Assembly (NCBI GenBank): GCA_021464415.1
Contig: CM038466.1
Span: 29,666,833-29,730,832, forward strand
Direction: 5' to 3'
DNA: 64,000 bases
From: Lonicera japonica
Taxonomy: Eukaryota > Streptophyta > Magnoliopsida > Dipsacales > Caprifoliaceae
This document shows positions 11,216-21,962 of this stretch, piece after piece. The first letter of the stretch is position 1; each line of letters opens with the position of its first letter. The notes under the pieces were generated by a model that saw nothing but the letters and a program-made list of their open reading frames with translations, searched no databases and was not told the origin of the DNA. The position numbers were made by a program, and so were the translations under genes.

Positions 11216-11864
11216 CATCACCTATATGACCCAGAAGGCAGTCAAAGGCAAGATTATAGCTGATTACCTGGCCCACAATCCAATATTGGGGGATATGCTA
11301 GAAGAAGCCGAATTCCCAAACGAAACTATTATGAATGTTGAGATCGATGAAGACTGGAAATTGTACTTCGACGGGGCCGCCAATCGAAACGGGAACGGGA
11401 TAGGCATCCTGTTAGTCTCTCCAGACCAAACTCATTCTCCGGTATCATACTGTCTAGACTTTTTCTGCACCAACAATATGGCCGAGTATGAAGCATGTAT
11501 AATCGGATTAGAGATCGCGCTCCAAAGGGGTATAAAGAGAATACAAGTGTACGAAGATTCAGCGTTAGTGGTCCACCAAGTTCTGAAGGAATGGAAGATC
11601 AAAGACGAAAAATTAGTCCCTTACCTCGCCCGACTGAAGGATGTCGCAGGAAGGTTTGAGCATTCAAAGTTTTACTATGTCCCCAGGTCACAAAATAGTT
11701 TTGCTGACGCACTAGCAACCCTGGCATCTATGATCGATATCCTGGAGGGGATGGAAGAAATAACTCTTATAATACAAAGAAGATCAGAACCAGCACACTG
11801 CATGACCCTTAAGGTAGCAAATGAAGAGAACGAGGACTTAATCGCTTGGTTTTACGACATCTGA
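11181..11864 (+). pseudogene. Second, archaeal-type RNase H domain
   Basis: The frame starts with LSEFDITY and the tail of the connection domain. Then comes a full RNase H fold signature: LYFDGAANRNGNGIGI (first Asp), NNMAEYEACIIGL (Glu), VYEDSALVV (Asp) and FADALATLA (last Asp). A second RNase H of this type, beside the ordinary one, marks the Tat clade of plant Ty3/gypsy elements. The catalytic residues look intact in this domain. The frame ends at a TGA (11862-11864) that is one G-to-A step from TGG; the integrase follows in the same frame. Confidence 0.8.
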
Positions 11865-13091
11865 AACCTGTTGAAAAACCATCAGTATCCCAAGCAAGCG
11901 GACAAGAGAACACGGGTTACACTCAGGAGATTAGCATCAAGATTCATACTTTGCGCCGGAAGGCTATATAAGAGAAACTACGACGGAGCCCATCTCCAAT
12001 GTCTCACTAAAGAAGAGTCTGTCAAAGTGATGGATCAGATACATGGGGGCGATTGTGGACCTCATATGAGCAACCATACACTTGCCCGCAAAGTCATCAT
12101 ACAAGGTTATTATTGGTCTACCCTGCAGAACGACTGCGTAAACCACGAATGCCGTTGCCACAAGTGCCAAATCTATGCTAAATCTCAGAAACTTTCCCCA
12201 AAAGAGTTGTACAACATGACTGCTCCCTGGCCTTTCGCAACCTGGGGAATCGACATTATTGAAAAAATTTCGCCCAAAACAAGTAATAGCCATGAATTCA
12301 TACTAGTGGCCATCGACTACTTCACCAAATGGGTAGAGGCCAAGTCTTTTTAAACCCTTGACGCCAGAAAAGTTGCCCGATTCATCAGGCGGAATATCAT
12401 CTACCGGTATGGGGTCCCATATGAAATCATCTCAGACAACGGCACCCACTTCGAAGGAGAGGCTAATACTGTCATGGAAGAATACGGTATCACCCGCCAC
12501 AGATCTTCGCCATACAGACCGCAAACCAATGGGGCAGTTAAGGCCGCCAACAAGAACCTGAAGAATATCCTAAGCAAGATGACCGACACCTGCCGGAACT
12601 GGCCCGAGAAATTGCCATATGAATTGTGGGGATACTGCACCACCGAGAGGGTCTCCACCAGGGCAACCCCGTTTTCTATTACATACGGGATGGAAGCAGT
12701 CCTCCCTATTGAATTGGAGGTCCCTTCCCTCAGAATTATACTAGAGAATCAAGTTAACGAGCTAGAGTGGGTCCAGGCACGTTATAACGAGATGGCCTTG
12801 CTAGATGAGAAGAGATTGAGAGCCGCATACCACCACTAAGGGTATTAGAAGAGAATTGCTCGAGCATTTTACCAGAAAGTAAAGACTCGGGGTATCAATG
12901 AGAACGACATCGTGTTGAAAGAAATTCGAGAACCAGCCAGGGACCCAAAGGGGAAGTTCGGACAGAAGTGGACAGGCCCGTACATCGTCAAAGAGATTGA
13001 CACTGGGGGTGCCGCTATACTCGCTGATTTAGACGGGCAATTACTGCATTCACCAGTCAACATGGATCGTTTGAAGAAGTATTACCAATAG
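11865..13091 (+). pseudogene. Integrase, stops and catalytic Glu-to-Lys
   Basis: DDE integrase that would insert the cDNA. An H-H-C-C zinc motif (IHGG, then H, CRCHKC) lies at about 12040-12165. The catalytic core starts WGIDII at 12243, followed by SDNGTHFEG near 12432. The third acidic residue should be Glu in 'NGAVEAANK', but the codon at 12540-12542 is AAG (Lys), a G-to-A change that should abolish activity. Stops occur at 12351-12353, 12837-12839 and about 12849. A GPY/F-like module (KWTGPYIV) near 12970 precedes the natural end MDRLKKYYQ at 13091. Confidence 0.85.
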
Positions 13092-13368
13092 ATATGTATA
13101 GATAAGAACTATGTAAACCTGAGCCCCAACTCGAAAATGTGTTTTTGGAAAAATCAAAAGGGAACGTAGGCAACCTGAGAAGTGACTTTAGGCCCGGTTT
13201 AAACATTATAAAGAAATTTATTTCCCATAACAGTCCTTCATATATTATTAAGATGGTTCAGAACACCGAAAGTTACAAAGGAGATACAACATACAGAAAA
13301 ACCTAATCCCTAGGGGTTGGCCAAGCAGGGTCCTTAGTAGCCAAATTAATTCGAGCCTCATCCAGAAT
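13092..13368. other. Spacer between integrase and first antisense gene
   Basis: Runs from the integrase stop to the antisense gene end. No coding or repeat structure recognised. Convergent transcripts from both strands would meet here. Confidence 0.4.
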
Positions 13369-14483
13369 CTAGTACGCAAAGACAATGTTCTCCTCTGTAG
13401 GCTCAGAATTCATGAACCGGAACCACTCCATTTGGAAGGGATCATCAATTAACTCCCCTTCCAAAGACCCCCAACAAGAATAAATGATGTCATCCCGGAG
13501 GGGCCTGGTAATACCAAAACGGGCATAGTTGAACTGACGAGTCAGTCGAGCACGCCACATCCTCTCCACCGATAAAGAAACATGCGGGGTCACAAATTTA
13601 GACCCAGAGGAGAAGTTTTTCAAACCAAGGGGAATGTCCTGAGGAACGTTGAACTACTGAAGAAGACGTCCTGGGAGATAAAAGGAGGTAAACTAGAGCC
13701 CGCGGAGTCGAACATAGTTCTGACCCCCTGTACTAAGCACCATCGCCCTCAGCTTCCACCAAGGAATGTTCCACCGAATAGCCCGAAAGTTCTTTGAAAA
13801 CCACACCGTCCAATCAGAGGAAGACATGGTCAAAGCACCAAAGAAGGGACAACAGAAAAAGTGCGTCGGGTTGTCAAGCCGAACCCCGTTGAAACCCACT
13901 GATCGAAAACGCTCCAATAGTCACATGTATAGCAAACAAGAGCTCCCGTTAAAAAGGGAGAGGCTCCCTTTTGGAGATCATCTAGGCCATTTAAAGTCTC
14001 TGCAAGAACGATCGACACTATAGACTCCCCATTCCTAGCATGATAAATCAAATTCAGAATAGTAGGATCAACACGGGAAGAGCCCGTCACCAGTAGCATA
14101 TCAGAAACAAGATAGATCAAGGCCACCGCAGTATGCCCCACGCTATAAGAAGCTTTGTCCTCATAACGATGGAAGAACCTTACCATTTTATGGAGGTCAA
14201 GAAGCCCGTCAACAATAAAACCATCACAGGCCGCTTGGGGAATGGCCAACAGAGCAATCAGCATATCTCGAGGATCGATTTCTTCTATAGGAACAGCCAT
14301 TGGGAGACGGACATCAAAACGCAACAACCAGGAAAACTCCTCGTAAGTCGGGCAGAGCTCATCTAGCCCGAAGCGGAAAAGATGATCAGCGGGGCTCCAG
14401 AAATACAAAGCGCCTAACAAAAAGGAAACATCTACAGGACGATGGCACCAGCCTGCTAAAGGACTGAACGCACCAAAGTTCAA
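13369..14483 (-). pseudogene. Antisense gene 1 of the Tat element, DUF7745-like
   Basis: Read leftward, the frame from 14483 gives LNFGAF and then ALYFWSPADHLFRFG, ELCPTYEEFSWLL and, further on, IVSIVLAETLNGLD. The pattern '(F/Y)xDPxxxxFxFGxxELxPTxEEYxxLL ... LAETxxxLD' is what I know from DUF7745/plant-mobile-domain-like proteins carried by plant Tat elements. About 217 residues are open to 13830. The matching continues in other frames at 13917-13693 and 13623-13369, so there are frameshifts or introns. The frame stays open some 40 bases further right (to about 14526) with no ATG. Its function is unknown; related PMD proteins are linked to silencing, which is family knowledge only. The promoter is probably at 14598-14676. 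Confidence 0.6.
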
Positions 14484-14597
14484 GCCATTCTCAGAAGATA
14501 TCAGAACATCTCGGGCTTCAACATAAAAAAAAATCAGTATTTGTGCGATAAAAAGACATTTCAGGAAGGTGTGGGGATGAAGGAAGACAAATGGGTG

Positions 14598-14676
14598 TAT
14601 TTATAGTAAAAAAAGAGGGCCCTGTACGTGTTTGTCGCGTGACAAACCCATATACAGGAGGGATTGTCGCGCGACA
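14598..14676 (-). promoter_or_regulatory. Antisense promoter 1: TATA plus two palindromes
   Basis: On the minus strand a TATA box (TATAAATA, 14598-14605) lies about 30 bases after two palindromes, TGTCGCGTGACA (14633-14644) and TGTCGCGCGACA (14665-14676). The motif order copies the LTR promoter. The TATA box is about 115 bases upstream of the DUF7745-like frame. Confidence 0.55.
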
Positions 14677-15012
14677 ATCCTCCTTGATGTACCCTGTTTT
14701 GGCATTTCTTACCCGTAAGAGTCATTTTTGTCAAAAGAATCACTTCTGCTTGCACTGTGCTCACTCTGTTCTTTCGCAAGAACCCTAACTATCGCCACAT
14801 TACAAGGTATGGCTCCTAAAATTATCGATTCACGTAATTATTATCTTTCCATCACAGATAAGGAATAAAAAAACACATCATCAGACACAAGTAAAGATTT
14901 TTATAAAAACTAATAAAAGAACAGTTTTCAAGAAACTAAATCTCTGTCTAAAATATCTAAAAATAAAACTACATATCTGTTTTAAACTAACAAAAAGTGC
15001 AGGAAAGAAACG

Positions 15013-18000
15013 CTAATCTACTCGAGCGCGCTTTGACACGCTCCCACTATCGCCCGAGCCCTCCTCGGGAATAAGGTCAACCACTAGGACACCCTGAATA
15101 GGAGGGACTACCGCCTAGGAAGGCCCCATCGACTGGACAGGAGCTGTAGGATGGATCACCGAGGACCGAGAGCACCTAGAAGTCCGACTACTACTCCTCC
15201 GAGACTCCGTCCGGGCATGAGAAGAAGTCAGAGGGTCGCCCGGCCGTAAAGAAATGTCAATCGCTCTCTGATAGTCACGTATGTATGCTGGAGGGTCTCG
15301 ACCGACGTACTGAAGAAGGTTCCAGTTGTAGAGGTGCTGGGCATGCCAAGCCCTCAGATCCGCCACCTGTACACTCACCTGCTGTAAAAGACATAAGATA
15401 AGAGAATCAGCACAGTCAAAATAAATATAGACATAAAAGTATCAAGAAAAGTTGAAATAGGTACCTTATCGTCAGAGCGACCACCTAAGAAGTCAAAAGC
15501 GTCCTCAGGTAGAGGATACTCAGGAATAGTGTATCAACGTAAATCGACGCCGATATAAGAGATATCCCTGGGAAGTGGAGGAAGATCTACCGAAGGAATG
15601 GACGAGCCCGCTAGAACATTAGCAGAAGTGGACCCACCCTCCTCGCGAATCGAGAATAGGGGAAGCCGAGAAGATGAGCCACCGAGACCCGGAGATCAGG
15701 CCGGAGGGCCCATAACAGTCGAGGGAAGAGCGGTCGACTAGAAGGAGTGGTCGCAGCAGCAGGAGGGCTTCGCCCGAACTGCTCATAGTCGACCCCAAAG
15801 TCCGCAGGCTCCCAGGACCGCTTCAAAAAATCTGCTGCACCTCCCGCAGCAGCCTTAAAAATAGCCCCCGAAGATGCTGACGGACCGGTGGGGAACTCAA
15901 AACCCTCGACAGGTTGCTCCTCTCTAGGAGTAGTCTGAGGAGGCTGCTCTGGAACAGCCGATGTCCCACCTCCTTCACCGCCCTCGGGTCTATCATCACC
16001 TCCCTCGGGCCTATCATCGCATCACTCAGTACCGGCAGGGACATCCCTCTCTCCCTCGGGGTCGTCATCGTCAGAGTCCAAAATGTTGTCCCGCTGATCA
16101 GGGACATGCGGCAGCTGACCAGGAACCGTCCGGGACAAATGAGTCTGTCCTCGTATATAGTTGGGATCACCGCCCAACGCCCGATATCTCTCTTAAAAGA
16201 CTCGTCCCCGAGTCCCCTTCGGCTCCCTCATCAAGTAACGGGCAGCGAAGACAGCATAATCTCCCTCCTCGGTAAACGTCTGAAAATCGAGCCCGTCAAC
16301 CAACGCCTGCACCATCAGCGGGTCGATCTCGCCCGTCCGCCTCATCAAAACTGGCGGGAACGAAGGAACTCTTGGCCACTGTGCCGGTGTATGCTGGCGA
16401 ATAACTCTCTCGCCCAAGTAGAAATGGAGGCCGTACTCATCCCTAATAAGTCGCCTGGTCCTCGAGGTAGTCAGAGCACGGCCATACCCAAAATGTAGAC
16501 CCAAATCACCCTAAGGAGCCCACTCAATCTGAACAAAACCAAATTTTATTCCAGTTATTTGTATTCTATGTTATTAGTTAAATATTAAAAAGAAAGAATA
16601 CTAAGATATTTACTTACTCTTCCAACAGGTCATGGACGGCAGCAGCTCCGGTCTTCCGAGTCCGGTATACATAAGGAGCCCTGTAGTTTCCCGCAATGAA
16701 TCGGCGGAGAAAAGGAAATTGATCCTCGTTCTCGACGAGGAGATCCACCTGGACACGACCCAGACGGGTATACGCCACGAACCAACTCTAAAGAGGAGAC
16801 ATAAAGAATATTAGCGACAATAGATAATAAATATAAGGGATTGAAGCAACGATAAGGGAACAAAAGTGTATACCTCCCACATCAAAGAAAAGCCCTTGAG
16901 GTTCAGGGCTAGATGGCGAGAAACCTGGTCCATAGCATCGTACAAGACAACCAGAATAAAGCCCTCCCAGTCATAGTCAAACATAATGTTGAAGTCTCTG
17001 AGATAAGGCAAACACCAGAGATGGGTTGTGTCCCCTCCTTTGGCCTCGAACAGATCATAGAGCGTCAGCAAGAGAAGAACACGGGCATACTGACGCACCT
17101 CCTGACGGGTCATCGGCGCTCCAGAAGCAACCAACCGGGCTCTCTCTGTGGCTAGTCGTGTAACCAAAATCGTCCGAGGGATCGTGTCGCCCGAACTCTG
17201 TCGCTCAGGAAACCACCCGAGTGCGCCCACAATGCCCTCTGCCATCAGACGCAAAGGGAAATCGACCTGGATAGGGACCCCCTAAAGGAATCCCGGTCAG
17301 AACAAATAGGTCCAGAGGGGTCATCGTCATCTCCCCCCAACTCCAGTGGAAGGTATGAGTGGTGTCCCACTAGTGACAGACTAGAGCCGACACCAACACA
17401 GCCGCCCTAGATACCCGCTCCGGGAGGGCGTCGAAAAGAGGACCAAATGGAGTCGCAAGGAGCAACTCCTGGACAGGAGCCGGTGCCTGTCGCCACTCTA
17501 AGAAAATAGTGTTGGGAGAACCCCAACCTCGGCCGACCCACTGTAGACAAAGCGAAAATATAAAATTATGAAATTTTCCAAACCTGAAGGTACTTTGGTG
17601 TAATTATGAGAGCTATAGGGTTATTAGGGTAAATTATGTAATTTTCAAATCATGAGGATACTTTGGTGCAATTATGAGAGATATAGGGTTGTAAGGGTAA
17701 ATTATGTAATTTTCCAAACCTGAGGGTACTTTGGTGTAATTATGAAAGATATAGGGTTATAAGGGTAGATTATGTAATTTTTCAAACCTGAGGGTACTTT
17801 GGTGTAATTATGAGAGATATAGGGTTATAAGGGTAAATTATGTAATTTTCCAAACCTGAGGGTACTTTGGTATAATTATGAGAGATATAGGGTTATAAGG
17901 GTAAATTATGTAATTTTCCAAACCTTAGGGTACTTTAGTGTAATTATGAGAGATATAGGGTTATAAGGGTAAATTATGTAATTTTCCAAACCTGAGGGTA

Positions 18001-19144
18001 CTTTGGTGTAATTATGAGAGATATAGGGTTATAAGGGTAAATTATGTAATTTTTTAAACCTGAGGGTACTTTGGTGTAATTATGAAAGATATAGGGTTAT
18101 AAGGGTAAATTATGTAATTTTTCAAACCTGAGGGTACTTTGGTGTAATTATGAGAGATATATGGTTATAAGTGTAAATTATGTAATTTTTCAAACCTGAG
18201 GGTACTTTGGTGTAATTATGAGAGATATAGGGTTATAAGGGTAAAAAATATAATTTTCCAAACGTAAGGGTACTTTGGTGTAATTATGAGAGATATAGGG
18301 TTGTAAGGGTAAATTATGTAATTTTCAAAACCTGAGGGTACTTTGGTGTAATTATGAGAGATATAGGGTTGTAAGGGTGAATTATGTAATTTTTGAAACC
18401 TGAGGGTACTTTGTTGTAATTATGAGAGATATAGGGTTATAAGGGTAAAATATGTAATTTTCCAAACCTGAGGGTACTTTGGTGTAATTATGAGAGATAT
18501 AGGGTTATAAGGGTAAATTATGTAATTTTCCAAACCTTAGGGTACTTTGGTGTAATTATGAGAGATATAGGGTTGTAAGGGTAAATTATGTAATTTTCCA
18601 AACCTGAGGGTACTTTGGTGTAATTATGAGGGTTATAGGGATATAAGGGTAAATTATGCAATTTTCCAAACCTGAGGGTACTTTGGTGTAATTATGAGAG
18701 TTATAGGGTTATAGGGGTAGATTATGTAATTCTTTTTCAAAACCTAAGAGTATCACAAGTAAAAGTATGTGTTCGTTAAATCGGACGTTATTTCTAGGCA
18801 GACATGCATACTAAACATTGTTTAAAATTCATGCAGGAAACAACAGAAATAATAGAATGAATAAATACACGAAGGAAAAGAATTTCAAGAGAACATACCA
18901 GAGACCGTCGACAGATCTCATGAGAAGCGGGCTCCATCAAGAGCCAAGGAACATCCGGGACTGGAGCAGCCCAGGTCACATCCCGGTAGACCACCGCCCG
19001 ACCGCGGTCCACCCCATCCTCACCATACCAGTCAAGTTCCTCCTAATCATCATGGTGAGGGCTGCAACGAAGGACTCCTTGAGCGTTAGTAAAAGTAACC
19101 TCCTCCTGGTCACCCTCAAGTCGATCTGGCTGTGCGGGATCCAT
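15013..19144 (-). pseudogene. Antisense gene 2 of the Tat element, plant mobile domain
   Basis: A split gene read leftward. Candidate exons, joined at GT/AG sites: 19144-18899 (starts MDPAQPDRLEG), 17540-16874, 16787-16618, 16528-15465 and 15381-15013 (ends KRARVD). Exon 2 holds WDTTHTFHWSWGEMTMTPLD and then GIPL, the core signature of the plant mobile domain (aminotransferase-like PMD). Exon 4 holds YLGERVIRQ, also seen in retrotransposon PMD proteins, then an acidic tail. Defects are TAG in exon 1, TAG just before the WDTTHTF motif, a one-base slip in a G run near 17280, and TAG, TAA and TGA in exon 4; most stops are one C-to-T step from CAG, CAA or CGA. Intron 1 contains the 68-bp minisatellite. 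PMD proteins of the host are nuclear silencing-related factors; a role here is inference. Confidence 0.65.
17560..18745. repeat. 68-bp minisatellite, about 17 copies
   Basis: The unit reads roughly AATTATGTAATTTTCCAAAC, CTGAGGGTACTTTGGTG, TAATTATGAGAGATATAGGG, TTATAAGGGTA. Copies are head to tail with a few percent drift by eye and only rare short indels. The array fills most of intron 1 of the antisense PMD gene, so it would be spliced out of that transcript. Confidence 0.9.
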
Positions 19145-19281
19145 CTGTGTATATTGAGAGTAGTGAGAAATCGGAAAATCAAAAAAGCCGCAGAGCTTCC
19201 CCTCTTGAGAGTAGAGAGAAAGGGAGCTAGAGAGAGAAAGAGAAAGGAGAGAATGAGGTGGAATGAGCTCAGCAAGGGGCT

Positions 19282-19363
19282 TATATAATGATCCAGTTTG
19301 TTGCGCGATAAATGGGCTCATTGTCGCGCGACAATGAGTCCTACACCGAAATGTCGCGCGACA
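19282..19363 (-). promoter_or_regulatory. Antisense promoter 2: TATA plus three palindromes
   Basis: On the minus strand TATATAA (about 19282-19288) follows three palindromes: TGTCGCGCGACA at 19352-19363 and 19322-19333, and a variant TGTTGCGCGATA at 19299-19310. A CT-rich leader then runs to the ATG at 19144, about 140 bases away. The arrangement is the same as in the LTR and in antisense promoter 1. Confidence 0.6.
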
Positions 19364-19369
19364 TATTGG

Positions 19370-20029
19370 TCCCCTCCCCTGATTTTTTTGACCTTTGTCT
19401 CATTTTATCTCCTGCAGGGATACTTCAGAGAAACAATTTTCGAAAAACTTGCTAAATACCGCACACCCAGGATAAAAATTAGAGGAAAAAGACTTCCAAA
19501 TCATCTCTACAAAAAAATGCGAGAATAAATAGTTAAAAGTAGTCTTTGATCTCCCAAGAAGGACCGAGACCATTAATGAGGAAAGCAAAATATCAAGATA
19601 AGACGGGAATAGAAAAAGAAAGTGAAAAGGTAGAAAAGAGAAAGAACTCGCATGAGCGCCCAGAGCCACACCAAAAGTGACAGCTTGGCCGAAACCGGCT
19701 CAGGGCTTCGTTTTGGGTGAGTAAGGCTCCTAATCACGACAAAGAGATAAAAAGACTCCCGGTCAAAAATAGAGAAGGCCAGGAAAAGTCTTTCCCAAAC
19801 GAGGGAGAAATAAGGGTATCGAAAAACAGAATACGATGTGGGCCCACCGAAAGAAGAGAACAGAGAACAGAGATCAGAGATTGAACTTTCAAGCAAATTT
19901 TCTTTTCAACACGATACAGGAGAGATTGTTTGGAAAACCTCGAATCATCACTCTGCGGAGAGCAAAAGAAATCCGAAAACTGCCTTCTGAGAGAAGTATC
20001 GTCACTTGAGGACAACATGAGAGTAAAGC
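19370..20029. other. Spacer between antisense promoter 2 and the 62-bp array
   Basis: No recognised domain on either strand. The minus strand stays open as a continuation of the repeat-encoded frames (to 19734) but the tail has no family resemblance. Confidence 0.4.
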
Positions 20030-21715
20030 CCACCCACCTGAGGCGAGAAGAGAAAATCCCTCCCAGAGAGGCACAGTGGAGCAATGGTAGTCCTCCCACC
20101 TGAGGCGAGAAGAGAAAATCCCTCCCAGAGAGGCACAGTGTAGCAATGGTAGTCCTCCCACCTGAGGCCAGAAGAGCAAAGCCCTCCCAGAGAGGCACAG
20201 TGTAGCAATGGTAGTCCTCCCACCTGAGGCGAGAAGTGCAAAACCCTCCCAGAGAGGCACAGTGGAGCAATGGTAGTCCTCCCACCTGAGGCGAGAAAAG
20301 CAAAGCCCTCCCAGAGAGGCACAGTGTAGCAATGGTAGTCCTCCCACCTGAGGCCAGAAGAGCAAAGCCCTCCCAGAGAGGCACAGTGGAGCAATGGTAG
20401 TCCTCCCACCTGAGGCGAGAAGAGCAAATCCCTCCCAGAGAGGCACAGTCTAGCAATGGTAGTCCTCCCACCTGAGGCGAGAAGAGAAAAGCCCTCCCAG
20501 GGAGGCACAGTGGAGCAATGGTAGTCCTCCCACCTGAGGCGAGAAGAGCAAAGCCCTCCCAGAGAGGTACAGTGTAGCAATGGTAGTTCACCCACCTGAG
20601 GCGAGAAGAGCAAAGCCCTCCCAGAGAGGCACAGTGTAGCAATGGTAGTCCTCCCACCCGAGGCGAGAAGAGCAAAGCCCTCCCAGAGAGGCACAGTGTA
20701 GCAATGGTAGTCCTCCCACCCGAGGCGAAAAGAGCAAAGCCCTTCCAGAGAGGCACAGTGGATCAATGGTAGTCCTCCAACCTGAGGCGAGAAGAGCAAA
20801 GCCCTCCCAGAGAGGCACAGTGTAGCAATGGTAGTCCTCCCACCTGAGGCGAGAAGAGCAAAGCCTTCCCAGAGAGGCACAATGGAGCAATGGTAGTCCT
20901 CCCACCTGAGGCGAGAAGAGCAAAGCCCTCACAGAGAGGCACAATCTAGCAATGGTAGTCCACCCACCTGAGGCGAGAAGAGAAAAGCCCTCCCAGAGAG
21001 GCACAGTGGAGCAATGGTAGTCCTCCCACCTAAGGCGAGAAGAGCAAAGCCCTCCCAGAGAGGCACAATGTAGCAATGGTAGTCCACCCACCTGAGGCGA
21101 GAAGAGCAAAGCCCTCCCAGAGAGGCACAGTGGAGTAATGGTAGTCCTCGCACCTGAGGCGAGAAGAGAAAATCCTTCCCAGAGAGGCACAGTGGAGCAA
21201 TGGTAGTCCTCCCACCTGAGGCGAGAAGAGCAAAGCCCCCCCAGAGAGGCACAGTGTAGCAATGGTAGTCCTCCCACCTGAGCCGAGAAGAGCAAAGCCC
21301 TCCCAGAGAGGCACATTGGAGCAATGGTAGTCCTCCCACCTGAGGCGAGAAGAGCAAAGCCCTCCCAGAGAGGCACAGTGTAGCAATGGTAGTCATCCCA
21401 CCTGAGGCGAGAATAGCAAAGCCCTCCCAGAAAGGCTCAGTCTAGCAATGGTAGTCCTCCCACCTGAGGCCAGAAGAGCAAAGCCCTCCCAGAGAGGCAC
21501 AGTGGAGCAATGGTAGTCCTCCCACCTGAGGCGAGAAGAGAAAAGCCATCCCAGAGAGGCACAGTGTAGCAATGGTACTCCACCCACCTGAGGCGAGAAG
21601 AGCATAGCCTTCCCAGAGAGGCACAGTGGAGCAATGGTAGTCCTCCCACCTGAGGCGAGAAGAGCAAAGCCCTCCCAGAGAGGCACAGTGTAGCAATGGT
21701 AGTCCTCCCATCTGA
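20030..21715. repeat. 62-bp tandem repeat, about 27 copies
   Basis: The unit is about GAGGCGAGAAGAGCAAAGCC, CTCCCAGAGAGGCACAGTG, TAGCAATGGTAGTCCTCCCACCT. Copies differ by a few substitutions (AGTGGAGC versus AGTGTAGC; GGCGAG versus GGCCAG), and the period is very constant. Because 62 is not a multiple of 3, three copies make one 186-base coding period. On the minus strand all three frames are open for hundreds of codons, reading phrases such as LLASGGRTTIA, LSGRALLFSPQVGG and LGGLCSSRLRWEDYH. I take this as a satellite-like tract of a Tat element, not a proven gene. Confidence 0.9.
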
Positions 21716-21962
21716 GGCTTGTGGAGCAATGATAGTCCTCCTATCTGAAGTAAGTGGAGCAAAATAAAAGTCCTCGAAAGAGGCAATGAGGTAACAAAAG
21801 CTCTTTCCGGAGGCAAAACCGAACACAAAGTCCTCTCCGGAGGCACTCACGAACACTTTTTGCATACGCACACTTCCTTAGAGTTCTTGCGGGAGCCATG
21901 AATCACGGTCTCTTCCAGTCGCTTCAATTCCTTACAAGTAAGAAACTTGAGTCGAGAGGGTC
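21716..21962. other. Stretch before the right LTR, with decayed repeat units
   Basis: Shortened, diverged versions of the 62-bp unit continue to about 21850 (for example GGAGCAAAATAAAAGTCCTC). The bases before the LTR, GAGTCGAGAGGGTC, are the only candidate polypurine tract and a weak one. Confidence 0.4.

Noticed and set aside
13092..19400. Envelope-like gene 3' of integrase in the Tat element
   Set aside because: The frames there are antisense and match PMD/DUF7745 patterns; no signal peptide or membrane-fusion protein features were seen on the plus strand.
19734..20756. 340-codon minus-strand frame as a real protein gene
   Set aside because: It is one of three overlapping frames through the 62-bp array. 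The repeat alone explains its length, and the non-repeat tail has no family resemblance. Kept as a finding, not a gene.
20030..21715. CRISPR-like array
   Set aside because: Units are contiguous with no distinct spacers, in a plant retrotransposon. It is a tandem repeat.
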